A DNA stretch of 64,000 nt from Prorocentrum cordatum (GCA_963575745.1 CAUYUJ010015713.1:211336-275335), one strand, 5' to 3'. Numbered from the stretch's first letter, positions 20,030 through 30,574 are shown. Numbers and translations: made by a program. The notes: generated by a model from the letters alone, not told the origin.

Positions 20030-20240
20030 GAACGAGGGCCCGACGCAGGAGGGCCGGGAGCGAAAACATCTCCAGGAGGCCGTCGCGGAGCTCAAGAGGC
20101 AGCTCGACGAGCAGCGCGAGGAGCTCGCCCGGTCGGCTGGCGCGCAGGAGGAGGCAGTGGCCGCGCTGCGGGCGCGGCTCGAGGGAGCGCAGGCCGACGC
20201 GGCGGCCGCCGAGGGCGACGCGAGCAGGCTCTGGGATCAA
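20030..20240 (+). CDS. Coiled-coil-encoding exon (best supported island)
   Basis: Following CTGCTTTAG, the frame reads NEGPTQEGRERKHLQEAVAE, then LKRQLDEQREELARSAGAQE, then EAVAALRARLEGAQADAAAA and EGDASRLWDQ, about 70 residues of uninterrupted coiled-coil-type sequence. It stops being coding exactly at GTCGGGC (20241), the left end of MITE-B. Skipping 20241-20402 (GT...AG, 162 nt) resumes in phase with EQEARHRHH. So this looks like an exon whose downstream intron is a MITE-B copy. The protein identity is unknown beyond coiled coil; the other islands may be exons of the same gene. Confidence 0.55.
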
Positions 20241-20402
20241 GTCGGGCCTGTCCCTCTATAGGAGGGCTATTCAAAGGTAGTCAAAAAATAGTCTGGGGGC
20301 GATATTTTGACGACTGTTGACAACTTTTGAGTATTTGTTTGACAGTATCTAATTGTTCGTCCATAAACCGCCAGTAGGGGGACATGCCCGACCTAACTGT
20401 AG
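20241..20402 (+). mobile_element. MITE-B full copy, possible introner (GT...AG)
   Basis: 162 bp. It begins GTCGGGCCTGTCCCTCTATAG and ends GACATGCCCGACCTAACTGTAG, with about 28-bp inverted termini and an inner ATAGTCTGGGGGCGATAT stretch. The ends double as GT and AG splice sites, and removal keeps the flanking coiled-coil frame open. Related ends occur at 14774, 16582, 17382, 17671, 32920, 35128 and 36726. Confidence 0.7.
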
Positions 20403-20499
20403 GAGCAGGAAGCGCGCCACCGCCACCATGGCGTCGTTTTCTTATGCCTTGTTTTGCCGATCGGCGCGGGCCCTCGCACCCCCTCTCTCCCCCCCCTAT

Positions 20500-20840
20500 A
20501 GATCGGAGGTTGATAGACCTCCTACCCTGACACGCCGATAGGCGAATTGGCCGTTTTCGGTTCGCGAGAGGGCGTCGCGGCCGTCATTTTTCTGGGTCCA
20601 GGTCCGTCGGTTTCGGTCCTATGCCATTTTCACTAAAGGGTGGTTTACTAAAGGGAGGTCTGTCCACCGCCGAGAGTAGATATTGGCTGTTTTGGGCGCC
20701 GGTTTCGAGCAGGCGGAGCCTCTCCCCCAAAGGACGCACCGCTGCAAACAGTCGCATTAAGCACGGGTCCAGAGCCAGAACCCCCCCCTCGCCCCCCTTT
20801 TAGCCCAATGTCGAAACGCCGAATAAGAAAACGCTCGCCT
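20500..20840. repeat. Dispersed repeat R330, copy 2
   Basis: Same block order as 18816-19090, with an extra 60-bp segment (about 20685-20745) between the TTTACTAAAGGGAGG and AGTCGCATTAAGCA blocks. Confidence 0.75.
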
Positions 20841-21730
20841 GTCAGAGGAGGAAAGGATACGGATACCGCTACCCTCGCCCCGTTTTCGCAAGTTTGGGCC
20901 TCCTGGGAGGCCCTCGTCGCCTGAAGATTCTGGTCAGAAGGCATCCCGGGAGACCCGCCGGGAGAGGTCCCAGGCGTAGCGGTATCGGTGCCCGTGGGTT
21001 CCCTGATCTGGGGGGCTTCAGGCGAGGCAGCGGCGGGCCGCCGGTCAACGGCACGCGCACACCCACAAAGACATTATGTGGCGGTCGCGGCCTCGCGCGC
21101 GGCAGCGAGGCGGTTCAAGTCGAAAGCGGCGTGAGCGGGCGCGCGCGGCCGGGCCCTCAAGTGGGATCGCGCTGGATCACCACTTTTGCCACTATGGCGG
21201 TTGGCATGATGTCCCGCGAGAGTGCCCGAAAGGATCTACACCACCACCACCACGCTTGACCACCCTCTGCCTCCATCCTCCAGGTGGTGGTAGTGGTGCG
21301 TTTCCTTTTCCCAAGGCTGAGGCAGGAGGCGGCGGCCATGCAGGCCGACCTGGAGCTCAGGGGCAGCGCTTTCGGTTTTCGGCGGTTCTCGTCGACCGCG
21401 CCAGGGGGGGATGAGTTTTCGGGCGTGGTCGTCGGTTCTCGGCGGTCTTCCAGCCTCGGGGTTCATTCCAGCAGCTGCGCCTCGCCAAAGACCGGATCGT
21501 CCCTAACGGCCGCCAGCGACCCGAGCTATGACCCGAGAACCCGACGACGAGGATCAGTAGGAGAGATAGGCTCAGGGGGGAGGCACCTGCCCACGATCGC
21601 CCACTGATGGCCAATAGGGGCCCGATACGGTAGCCCGTCCCGTCCAGGAGCGCACGCTTCTGCCACCAGGGTCCTCTCGCCGATCTTTGTCGGCGACGCA
21701 CCGCCTAGTGCACGTCGGTGCCTCCCCCCG
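20841..21730. other. No convincing gene; possible short exon near 21305-21365
   Basis: A short frame PRLRQEAAAMQADLELRGS at about 21308-21364 resembles the coiled-coil islands and is preceded by a CCTCCAG acceptor-like sequence; it is too short to call. Around it are GC-rich unique sequence and GTGGTGG/CACCACC repeats (21238-21300). Confidence 0.35.
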
Positions 21731-21737
21731 TGAGCTG

Positions 21738-21815
21738 GCCCCGCCGTGGAGGAGGAGGAGGGGAAGGGGGAGGGAAGGAGGGGGAGGGGGACGGGGAGGG
21801 GGAGGGAGCAAGCTA
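21738..21815. repeat. GGGGAG purine microsatellite
   Basis: Polypurine GGAGGG tract on +. Confidence 0.9.
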
Positions 21816-21934
21816 GGTGCGCTCGCGTCATATCTGACATCCTACCCCTACCTCCCACGCCTTACCATGGCGTAGATCCCCTCTCTACTCGCACAGTCGG
21901 ATGTTGAGCAGGGCAATGATCCCGAAAGGGTACG

Positions 21935-22180
21935 CGATGCATTGTAGCGCACGGCATGGCATAGCGTAGAAGAGCACCACAAAGCGTAGTATGTCACAGC
22001 ATGGCGTGGTGTGGCGTAGTGAAGAATTGCATCACAAAGTTTTGCAACGCAAAGCATGGCATCGCACAGCGGCCCCGAACATAACATTGCATAGCATGGC
22101 GTTGAAGATCAAAGCGTAGCATGGCATAGCATGGCATGGCACTTACGCACTGGATATGACAGCTGCAGCTGAAGGCTTGG
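21935..22180. repeat. GCATGGCATAGC low-complexity tract
   Basis: Irregular repeats of AGCATGGC / GTAGCATGGCATAGC / GGCATCGC, with occasional GCACAGCGGCCC. Confidence 0.8.
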
Positions 22181-22248
22181 CATCGCGCAGCGGAACGCAA
22201 CCTAGCATTGCATTGCATGCCGTGGCATGGCACGGGAAATGACGCCAG

Positions 22249-22375
22249 CGCTGCAGCGGGAACACGATTCGGAACGAGCGGAAGTGCGGAAATGAGGCCA
22301 GCGCTGCAGCGGGAGCACGATTCGGAACGAGCGGAAACCCGAAAATGAAGCCCGCGCCTCAGCGAGAGCATCATT
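22249..22375. repeat. 54-bp tandem repeat
   Basis: GCGCTGCAGCGGGA(A/G)CACGA then TTCGGAACGAGCGGAA occurs twice at 54-bp spacing, with a third diverged unit. Confidence 0.75.
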
Positions 22376-22960
22376 TTGACAAAAACCCAAGCGAAAACCC
22401 AACTCCGGGTAATCCTGCGTAACAAACAAGACGCGGAGGGGTGCCTGCTATCTTCCGCAAGCCATCAGGGGATGGAGGAGAGTGTCGAAACCAATTGCCC
22501 TAGCCAGCTCAACCTGCCAACCCGTCCAACCAGCCAGCCAGCCCACCCAGCCACCCCGCCACCTAGCCAACCCGTCAGCCAACCAGCCCAGCCGCCCACC
22601 CCGTCATCCCGCCAACCAGCCGATCCCCTCCGCCTGTTCTCCGTGCCCAACCAGCCACCCTGCCAACCCGCCCTCCCCCGCCGCCTACCCTCCGTCACCG
22701 CCGAGAGGGGGGGGGAAGTGTTTCTTACCAGCGAAAACCAGAAAACTAGCCCTCCCGGGGACCGGCGGGACAGCGGGGAGGGGGCAAATCGCACTGTACT
22801 ATGCAGGACCGGGAATGGCGGGGGGGGGGCCCGGCACGGTTTTGGGCCTCAAGTGTGTAATTGTTGTCATTTTGCAACGTCCACCGCGCCCTCTTTCTCA
22901 ATGGGAAGGCTCTCATCCTTGAAACTGTCGCCAATTTTGAGGCCCCGCGCGTGGTTTCTT
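22376..22960. repeat. CCAGCCAACC tract and unassigned sequence
   Basis: 22500-22690 is a CCAACCAGCCCACC-type pyrimidine/CA repeat giving Pro/Gln/Ser/Thr frames. The rest has no gene; GAAACTGTCGCCAATTTTGAGG at about 22920 echoes the 106-bp repeat at 19.5 kb. Confidence 0.6.
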
Positions 22961-23300
22961 AGAGAGCCGCCAAGAGGCCCCAGGAGGTTTCAGGAGGCAT
23001 CAGGAAACTCCAGGAGGCTTCAGGACGTCCCCGGAGGCCGGGGGAATCCTAAGAGGCTCCAGGACGCTCCAGGAGGTCCCAGGATGCCCCGCGAGGTCCC
23101 ACAAGGCCCCAGGAGGTCCCATCACGCTCCGGGCGTATCCTGAACGACCCAAAAGTTCCAGAACGCTGCGGACGCCCCTGGAGGGCTGAGGATACCCTAG
23201 GAGAGCCCAGGAGGTTTCAAGAGGCCGCAGGAAGTCCCCAGAGGTTGCTATCCCAGGAGGCCCCCGGGATTACCAGGAGGCTCCATGAGGTCCCATGGTC
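22961..23300. repeat. CCAGGAGG-type minisatellite
   Basis: CCCAGGAGGTTTCAGGAGGC / CTCCAGGACG variants, the inverse-strand relative of the GGCCTCCTGG blocks at 61780 and 62150. Confidence 0.8.
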
Positions 23301-23319
23301 CATCACGCCCGAGGTAGGG

Positions 23320-23645
23320 AGGGGGAGGCGGAGGAGGAGGAGGACGTGGAGGAGGAGGAGGAGGACAAGGAAAAGGAGGAGGAGGAGGACGAGGAGAAGG
23401 ATGAGGAGGAGGACGAGCATGATGAGGAAAGGATGAGGAGGACAGGATGTGACAGGCGTGACGCCCCAGCAAATACACTTGGTCCAATTGGTTTCTACCC
23501 CCGCGAGGGGCGTTACATGGTATTCATATCGTGTAAGTGTTGAGGGAGGGGGAGGGGGAGGGGAGGGGGAGGGGGAGGGGGAGGAGAAGGGGGAGGGGGA
23601 GGGGGAGGAGGAGGAGGAGGAGGAGGAAGAGGAGGAGGAGCTTCG
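23320..23645. repeat. Purine microsatellites
   Basis: GGAGGAGGACGAG tract 23320-23445 and GGGAGGGGGAGGAGGAG tract 23540-23640, separated by about 95 bp of unique sequence. Confidence 0.9.
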
Positions 23646-24265
23646 CGGTCAGAGTTGCCTCGTCGACCCGTGGGCGATGTACCGCCTGCTGCAGGCCGAT
23701 GCTTCCCCCCGGGAGCTGGTCCCCCGCTCCTCGTCCTCGAAGGCCTTCTGTGCACCGCCACCGTCTGCTTCTGGCCCTGGCCGGGGGGCGCACACGCCAT
23801 GCCAGGGCCCAGGCTGGCCCTGGCCGGGAGGGGTGGTGTGGTATGTATCAAGCAGTGGCGAAGTGCCCTGGCTCGCTCATAGTCCTACCAACTACCAAAC
23901 AATGTTCTAAGAACCTCTGGTGGTTCCCACGAAATGTTCTTAGAACATTTCTGGCTGAGACTGTCTTGTTTTTGCACATCGGGTTTATGTTCTAAGATCA
24001 TCATTTGCGTTCTTAGAAAATTTTGGGATTCTAAACACATGTCGTGGCAGGACTACCGAACTGCTGGAACGGTCGGTCCCCGCTCAAATGTAGATGCTTT
24101 CTGTCACCGAGCGCGTTCCACTACTCGCAAAGTGCCCACTCGCAAGCGTCAAAAAGCACTTGTCCTCCTCGGTGTAAAAACGAGCGCAAATCCGCCGCGG
24201 CAGAGTCAGGCCAGGTGCGAGCAGCTGGTCCGCGAGCAGTGGAACGCGCCTGTCGATTCTGCGCA
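23646..24265. other. No gene recognised; AT-richer island with TTCTAAGAAC repeats
   Basis: 23885-24020 contains ATGTTCTAAGAACC, ATGTTCTTAGAACAT, TATGTTCTAAGATCA and GCGTTCTTAGAAAA, four variants of a TTCT(A/T)AGAA palindrome within 130 bp. No coding sequence is evident. Confidence 0.5.
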
Positions 24266-24436
24266 GATCGCTCCTTCCCCGAGGAGCACCTCCGGGGCAG
24301 GGGTGCGGAGGAGGTGCAGCGCTGGGAGCGGCGTGCGGAGCAGGCGCAGCAGGCGCAGGCGGCGCTCGCGGCGCGGGCGGAGGAGGCCGAGGCCAAGGTG
24401 GCGCACTGGCAGAAGGAGGCGGAGAGGCCTTCGGAG
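24266..24436 (+). CDS. Coiled-coil-encoding exon candidate
   Basis: Downstream of TCTGCGCAG the frame reads SFPEEHLRGRGAEEVQRWER, then RAEQAQQAQAALAARAEEAE and AKVAHWQKEAERPSERR: about 55 residues rich in Ala/Glu/Gln/Arg with helical periodicity. The frame is bounded by non-coding-like sequence on both sides. Same strand and composition as the islands at 12.9, 19.2, 20.0 and 25.2 kb. Confidence 0.45.
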
Positions 24437-25023
24437 AGGAGGAATCAGCTCTTCTGGCGATGTTTGGTTTCGCCGATCGGCGCGGGCCCCGAGTCCCCCA
24501 TCAGCCCCTCCCCCCTCCCCTCCCCCCCCATGGGCCAGATCTCGACCGCTTTGGGCGACTGGCTTCTGGCGGCTGGTCAGCACCCCCGCCCCCCCTCCGG
24601 CTTGTTTGCGCGACGGGTCAAAGCAGATCGACTAAGCATTGGCCCAGGCTCAGACCCCCACCCCTCCCCCACCCTGCAGCCAAATGCTGAAACCCATGAT
24701 TAAAAACACGCTTACGTTCCCAATTCTAAAATGTTGGAGGTCCGCGCAGCATCGCCGCGAAGAATTAGGTCACCCCCAGGGGCGCTCCAGGAGGGCGGGG
24801 GGGCCCAGCGCCGATGCAAGAAATCCGCGCGGATCTCCGCACTCGAGGAAGCGCAAGGATTAGCAGCAGATCCCGCTTCCATGCAGAATCGGCTCGCTCG
24901 GTCGCCCAATCGGGCGGCCTTCTGTCTCCTGGGCTATACTTTCCCAGATGCGTGGACCTGGCGCCCACGCGCGAACTCACCTGATCCGCAGTCCGCGTTA
25001 AGAGTGTGCCCGACGCACGTCTA

Positions 25024-25197
25024 CCCAGACATGCGGCGTCGTGATTTCTTCAGGACGGCGTCCATCGAAGTCCCGACCCTTTCCCCGGGACCGGTTTTTC
25101 GTCCTGAATCGTTGTTTGAGGCCCGGCGAGGGCCCCCTGGGGCCGAAAGTACGCAAGAACCTCCCGCCCTGATTTTTTGCGACGCGATCATGTCTGG
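25024..25197. mobile_element. MITE-C copy 1
   Basis: 174 bp from CCAGACATGCGGCGTCGTG to GCGACGCGATCATGTCTGG with inverted termini of about 35 bp. Inner CCTTTCCCCGGGACCGG and GGCCCGGCGAGGGCCC. A second copy lies at 34901-35083. It ends 36 bp before the acceptor of the next coiled-coil exon. Confidence 0.85.
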
Positions 25198-25233
25198 GTG
25201 GGTTTGTGCATGTGTATATTTGTCTTCTTCTAG

Positions 25234-25372
25234 GCTCCGGGCCAAGGGCCGCGAGGTGTGGCAGCAGGGGGAGGCCGCCCTCGCCGCGTCGATCGAGCAG
25301 AGGGAGGCGCTCCAGGCGGAGGTGGAGGAGATGAAGGCGCAGGTGTCGGCCCTGGAGGACGGCCCTGGACAC
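25234..25372 (+). CDS. Coiled-coil-encoding exon with clear 3' splice site
   Basis: TATTTGTCTTCTTCTAG at 25217-25233 is a textbook polypyrimidine tract plus AG. The frame after it reads LRAKGREVWQQGEAALAASI, then EQREALQAEVEEMKAQVSAL and ED, a strong coiled coil. Coding character ends near 25360-25375, just before a CTC/ATC microsatellite (25378-25525). The donor cannot be fixed. This acceptor is the best evidence that the scattered coiled-coil islands are exons of a spliced gene read on +. Confidence 0.55.
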
Positions 25373-25377
25373 GGCCA

Positions 25378-25396
25378 TGCCCGCCCTCCTCCTTCT

Positions 25397-25427
<31 letters not shown>

Positions 25428-25530
25428 ATCATCATCATCATCATGATCCCTCCTCCTCCTCCCTCCTCTTCTTCCACATCCTCCTCCACCTCCTCCTCCT
25501 CATCATCAGCATCATCATCCTCATCCAAGG
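25378..25530. repeat. CTC and ATC microsatellites
   Basis: CTCCTC followed by ATCATC, then mixed CTC/CAT triplets. Confidence 0.9.
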
Positions 25531-26088
25531 CCGCCGCGCGCTCAGGCCTTCGAAGGAGCAGCGGCCTTTAGTCACCGCCCTCTTGCCTTGCCCGAAGGCA
25601 GGGGGCCTCCCAGATGACACCCCGCGCGCCGCCATGCCGCTGAGGTTGTGCTCCAGAGCGCGGGCGCCGCGCACCTGCTGAGCAATCAAGACGCTCGCTG
25701 ACATGAACATAGACGAGCGCATGGCAAGGGCACCTGACCACAAGCCAGATGATGATGCCGATGCTGCAGCACGGGACCCACCTGTCCGACTACGACGCGC
25801 ACGAGTCCCACGCTACAGCCGCCACCCAGTCCCGACTCCAGCATCACCACCACCCCCACACCCAGTTCGTGACGGACCAGTGGATGCAGTTCTGCAGGCT
25901 AGTTCGCATTGTGAAGGGTTTCAAAATGCAGAGCCTCGATTGCCACACTGGCGAGATAAGTGTAACGCTGAGCATCAATTTCAACATCAACGGGAAGCCG
26001 ATGGCGGCCCACCCTGTGAACGATTCCCAATCTACACGAGCATAGAGGGCCAGCCCACTGTGAAGGATTTCACCACGCTGACCTTGAA
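25531..26088. other. No convincing gene; region upstream of LINE
   Basis: A frame open from 25703 to 26287 ends in the stem-loop repeat with ...RRPLLEQ and stop. Its middle part (CHQWNNFTLPAELIVQPLYL region) has non-repetitive composition, but I do not recognise it. It could be the 3' part of an unrelated retroelement ORF or an untranslated leader of the LINE. Confidence 0.35.
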
Positions 26089-26275
26089 TTGCCACCAGTG
26101 GAACAATTTCACGCTCCCCGCGGAGCTGATTGTGCAGCCCCTGTACTTGAATTTCGGCACGAACGGGCACCTGGTGACGAACGCTCTGATCTTCAATTTC
26201 CAGTCCGACGACCCACCCCTGCCTTTCCCGACGCCCCCCCGCCTGGCCTTCCCCTGCCTCTCCCGACGCCCCCTG

Positions 26276-26335
26276 CTCGAGCAGTGATTCCTGGAAACGG
26301 GGCGGCCCCGTCTCGTTTCCATAGCGAGCCTGCTA
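26276..26335 (+). repeat. 60-bp stem-loop repeat, LINE 5' side
   Basis: GCTCGAGCAGTGATTCCTGG then AAACGGGGCGGCCCCGTCTCGTTTCC and AGCGAGCCTGCTAG. It contains a stem (GGAAACG.GGC / GTCTCGTTTCC). An almost identical copy sits at 31467-31526, 5.2 kb downstream, beyond the LINE. Confidence 0.85.
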
Positions 26336-26339
26336 GCCC

Positions 26340-28173
26340 ACCCCCACGACGCCCCGACCCCGACGTACGCCCACATCACGCCACGACGAAGCCCATCACA
26401 GTATTGGGATGGAACCCGTTTTCGCTCAAGGGAGCTCCAGGGCGTCTCGACCACATTTCCGACACATGCCGCGCCATTCAGGTCATGCTGTACGTAGGCG
26501 CCAAGATACGCCAGCGCGCCGCCGACGCCCCGCACCACCTCGAGGACAGCCTCCACCACGCATGGGTTCACTTCGGCTGGGGCCGCGGAGCCCACACGAA
26601 CAGCTCAACAGGCTTCAGCATCGCAGTCTCCAAGCGCCACTCCCACAAGATCGACGTCGTCAAGGTACTGCACCCCCCGCAGCCCGACCTACGCGGCCGC
26701 GCAGGCGCCGTCGAGCTTCACCGCGGCCAGCTCCGTCTTCGACTCATTGCTGCGTACTTCCCACCACGGCCGAACGGAGCAGGTCAACGCCGACACTGGA
26801 AAGCAGGATGCCGACGACTCTGGAGTTGGGTACTGCAGACGCTTACCGACACTCCCACTCGCGTCACGCCCATCTTGTTCACGGACCTCAACCAAGGACT
26901 AGGACGACGGTCACGACAGCTCCACACCGACAACGCGATCGGCAGCTACCACGCGAGCGACGAGACCGAGTTCGGACGCTTTGTACACGACCAGCTTCTG
27001 ACTCACCAGCTGACGGCCACCAACGCGCATTCCGACGTTGGCAACACCTACTATGGCCCCAACAGGTCCAGATCACGCATCGACTACTTCATCGGCGACG
27101 ACAAGCTCATGGAGATCGTGAAATACGCGAAGCTGAACTGGAAGATCCACACCAAGCTACGTAGCCTACTACATGTTGCCGACCACGCCCCCATGATCAT
27201 GCAGATTAAGATGCCCTTCAGCGGTGCCAACATCACGAACAACAACATTCGCTGGGACTTCGGCCTCCTCGCTGCTGGGCCCCAGACAGGCGCCCGCCGC
27301 GCTTCGTTTCTCACCGACGTCTCCGCCGAGATCGACAAATACAAGGAGGTTTTCCGCGTTGTCAAGATGGATCCGTTTCCGACTCGCCACGACGCCCTCG
27401 TCGCTCACATCATACGCGAATGCGGTCGCAAGTACTACACAAAGGAAGGAGGACAACCACAATGGTACCAACAAGCTCGACTTGAACGACTCCGCTTGCT
27501 TAAAAAACGCGCCGACTGCCGAGCCCGACGACTACCGTTCAACCATGCGACCCTACGCGAGATTCAACGCCGCCTACGAGCACACCAACGATGGATGGGT
27601 CACTGGTGGAAAGTCAGCCTCGACCAGGACATCCGCGACGCGTGGGCCACACGCGACCTCCCCCGAGCTGCGCATCTCATGTGCATCCGAGCGGGGCGAC
27701 GGACGGGACCACGACGACGACCCTACCTTGCACTACCATCCACGCGCCCCACTGCAGCCGAATACGCCGACGCCCTTACTCAACCAGCCGTCCAAGGGGG
27801 ACTCACTGCCACGCCAGCTTACGTCAGTAGGTACATCGACGACCCTGCAGCTATTCCACGTTTACTGGCCCAACCTAACGACATTCAACCGGTGGGGGAG
27901 CACATCGGCGCCCCTGAGATCCACGACATTGAGGCGGCAGCGGAGGAGCTCGACCATCTGCAGAAACGACTGTGGAGGGAGAAACGGAGGCGCTACAACC
28001 CACCTTGGGCATGGCCCATCGAACTCACCATCATGCTCCTCGCCCCACAGCATTTGACGCGCCCTGGTGTTCAACGCGCGGGGTTGGGACATGCCACTGC
28101 CGACTACCACTGCGCGGACCCGCTCGCCGAGCGCGTTTACCAACCCAATCGACGGAAGCTCGTGATCGACTAA
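26340..28173 (+). CDS. LINE endonuclease (APE-type) region of ORF2
   Basis: The frame is open from 26089 to 28173. The EEP endonuclease landmarks are VLGWNPFSLKG (about 26401), LIAAYFPPRP (about 26740), ILFTDLNQGLG (about 26872), SRIDYFIGDD (about 27076) and VADHAPMIM (about 27175), the order of APE-like LINE endonucleases that nick target DNA for target-primed reverse transcription. The following 330 residues, rich in Arg, form the linker to the RT. The true start is uncertain: the part before about 26395 runs through the stem-loop repeat and is low-complexity Pro-rich. The frame stops at 28173 while RT motifs continue in other frames, so this ORF2 is broken. Confidence 0.75.
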
Positions 28174-28369
28174 GACGTCAGCTACACCATCATCCAGACA
28201 TTCGTCACACTACTCGCACATGTGCACCGACGTGGTTCTCTGCCCGCTCAGGCGTTCACCAGCCAGGCGGTTGCCATCGGCCAAAAAAAAGCCCCACTGG
28301 CAATGTGATTCAGGACATTCATTCATGCGTACGTCTATTTCATTGTTTCGACCGTTCTTGGCGATTGTA

Positions 28370-28790
28370 TCTCAGGATAGGGCTCATTCCGTATGGAACC
28401 CACTTCGATCCACCGCCGTGGGCACATGGAGGCATTCATTCCCGCCGTCGCGAATCTCTCATGCTCCTCGCTAAGCTCCTGATATGGCACATGAGATCTG
28501 CCAGAATGTCATTTCTTGCTAAGTTGTGCGGCATGCGGAACGCGTTCGCGACATGCTCCCACGAGCGACTGGTCGCCGCCCACACACTTCGATGCGAAGA
28601 TGAGCATTTTCACCTCCTCCTCGAGCAGCACCGACACGAGGCTGTAGTTTTTCTGCAGGCGCCTGATGCTAGCATAGCTCTTCGACCAGGGACAGGAGGG
28701 AGGATGGGAGACTCAAACGCGCCTGAACTTTTCATGGAATATTTCTTTTTTATCCATTGGTTATGCAGTGGTCTCAGGAGATGGCCCAGG
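28370..28790 (+). pseudogene. LINE reverse transcriptase, fingers/palm (frame 3)
   Basis: Frame 3 encodes PWAHGGIHSRRRESLMLLAK, then LLIWHMRSARMSFLAKLCGM and RNAFA, followed by GGRMGDSNAPELFMEYFF. These correspond to LINE RT motif A (normally DMRNAF, here GMRNAF, the catalytic Asp replaced by Gly) and motif B (xRxGDxxxPxLF). Frame relative to the endonuclease differs, so at least one indel lies between 28140 and 28380; the stretch 28174-28370 shows no recognisable RT motif. With motif A lost this copy cannot be an active polymerase. Confidence 0.65.
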
Positions 28791-29707
28791 TCCAGGGAAA
28801 CCCGTTTCAGGTAGACTGCCCGTTTACTGGTGAAGAGTTTGGTGCGCATCTTGGAGCTTTCATTGACGATCTAGTTAAGATCCTCTTGGTGCCAGACGGC
28901 ACGGCCCTCCAGGCGCTGCAGATTGATAAGATCGACAACGACACGCTCTCCCAGGCCCTCGAGGCTGGCGGCTACGCACAGAACATCAGTGAGCAGGACA
29001 CCCTGGTCTCACTGGGCACTCACGGGGCGACGAAGGAGGCCGAACGGAATATTTCTGGGAACGCGGTCCAGGACTTGATGCATCTTGGAGGATTTGTACA
29101 TGTCGCTAACAGCAACCGCCGTGAAGTCGAGGCCCGCATACAGTCAGGTAAGATCGGGTGGTGTCGCTTGGGCGATTACTGGTTTTCTGGGGGTCCTTGG
29201 AAGGCCAAGCGGATCGCGGTCGTGTCCAACGTCGCTGGGAGGGTTTGGTCTGGCCTCGAAAGCTACGTGCTGACCCCCAGAGAGCTCCACCGTCTCGACA
29301 GTTCGCTGGCCCGTAAACTTCGAGCAGTGGTGAGAGGAGCTGCACATCTGGAGGATGAGCACAGCAATCATCGATCCCTTTCTACCCGGCAAGTGCTTCT
29401 CGAGTGGCAAGTTGCACCGACTTCGATCGAGCTTCTCGTGCGCAGGCTCAGTTGGTGGCAGAGCATCATCCGATTGCCCACGCATCTTGGCCACTGTCTC
29501 GCTTCTTTTTTGGGCAGATGCAAGTTCGAGCAGCAGGCGGCCATAAGTCACCGCCCCGTCAGCGCTGGCACTCTCAATTCGCAGGTGAGATCTCCGCAGG
29601 CCCGAACGTGCACCCGTGGGCCACACAGCTCGCGGACGATTTGTTGTGCCTGTCGTCTCACTCGATCGGCGAGAGCTTTCAGGAGGCGTGGCAACCTCGA
29701 GTTGTAA
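28757..29707 (+). pseudogene. LINE reverse transcriptase, palm to thumb (frame 2)
   Basis: Frame 2 continues with RT motif C, LGAFIDDLVKILLV (the FxDD box, about 28850), and the typical C-terminal region: DLMHLGGFVHVANSNRREVE, IQSGKIGWCRLGDYWF, and a helical WSGLESYVLTPRELHRLDSS. It overlaps the frame-3 segment around 28757-28790, so a second indel separates motif B from motif C. The C-terminal part after about 29560 loses similarity where the zinc-finger tail continues in frame 1. Confidence 0.7.
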
Positions 29708-30210
29708 AAAACTTGTGGGGTGACGAGTGGGTTCGAGAGGCCTTCCTAAACTGCGATGTTCGGACTCTCAGGGCTTCCCACTGGACGACTCAGTGGGCTT
29801 CTCCCGAGGCCAGCTCGATCACCTCCTCTCTCCCCTCGGCGGCGACGTACGACGAGACGGACACCGACGACGAGACGAACCGCCCCTTCGTGTGTAACAT
29901 CGAGTCGTGCCAGAAACGGTTCGGGACGCTCAAACAGCTCGTTACACATAAAACCAAATCTAAGAGCCTAGGACACGGTATGCCAGCGGTCTTGAGCACC
30001 CTACAGATCGACAGCAAATATATTGTGTGCCACACTACGTTCCCAAATCAAGATCATGAAGTCCGACATTTACGACGAGCATGGCAAGCAGGTAGATGCA
30101 TTCCAGATTTTTCTCATCATGTGTACGCTTGGATTCCAGCCACATGTACTACATGCCTTTTACGGGACTACGCTCTGGACCACGCATGCCAACATGAATA
30201 TCACGATTAG
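29404..30210 (+). pseudogene. LINE C-terminal tail with C2H2 zinc finger (frame 1)
   Basis: From about 29560 frame 1 carries PNVHPWATQLADDLLCL, WGDEWVREAFLNCDVRTLRA, a Thr/Asp/Glu-rich linker, and FVCNIESCQKRFGTLKQLVT-H, a C2H2-type finger (about 29887-29955), as found at the C-terminus of several LINE ORF2 proteins. A long tail follows to 30210. Third frame of the same decayed ORF2. 30211-30574 has no domain I can name. Confidence 0.55.
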
Positions 30211-30574
30211 CAAAAACTTCGAGCACACGTCTTGGGTCATCTCCCACCGTCGCCATCGGGTTCCCTGCTCAAGCCTGTTGTCAGAAGGCCTGCCACGCGC
30301 TCGGCCACTCCGAGTGCTCCCCCGTCGCGCCCCGCGCGTTCCAGCTGCCGCCCCTCGCGTGCGATCGAAGACACCCCTGCTGTGCGCGCTGCCATTCGCC
30401 AGTCGGTGGATCACGTCGTGGGCAGCGACCTTCGCAGCAGGCCTAGCTATCGACCACTTCGGCTACGAGCAGCACAGCGCCCAGCTGCAGTATCTGCAGT
30501 ACCTCCGCGGTCACTTCGAGTGGCTACCGTCTCCTCTACACCTACTCTCCCTGCGCTACCTCCTGGAGTAGAGG

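Noticed and set aside
26409-27164. 251-codon + frame overlapping the LINE endonuclease
   Set aside because: Alternate-frame shadow with Arg/His/Pro bias; the endonuclease motifs are in frame 1.
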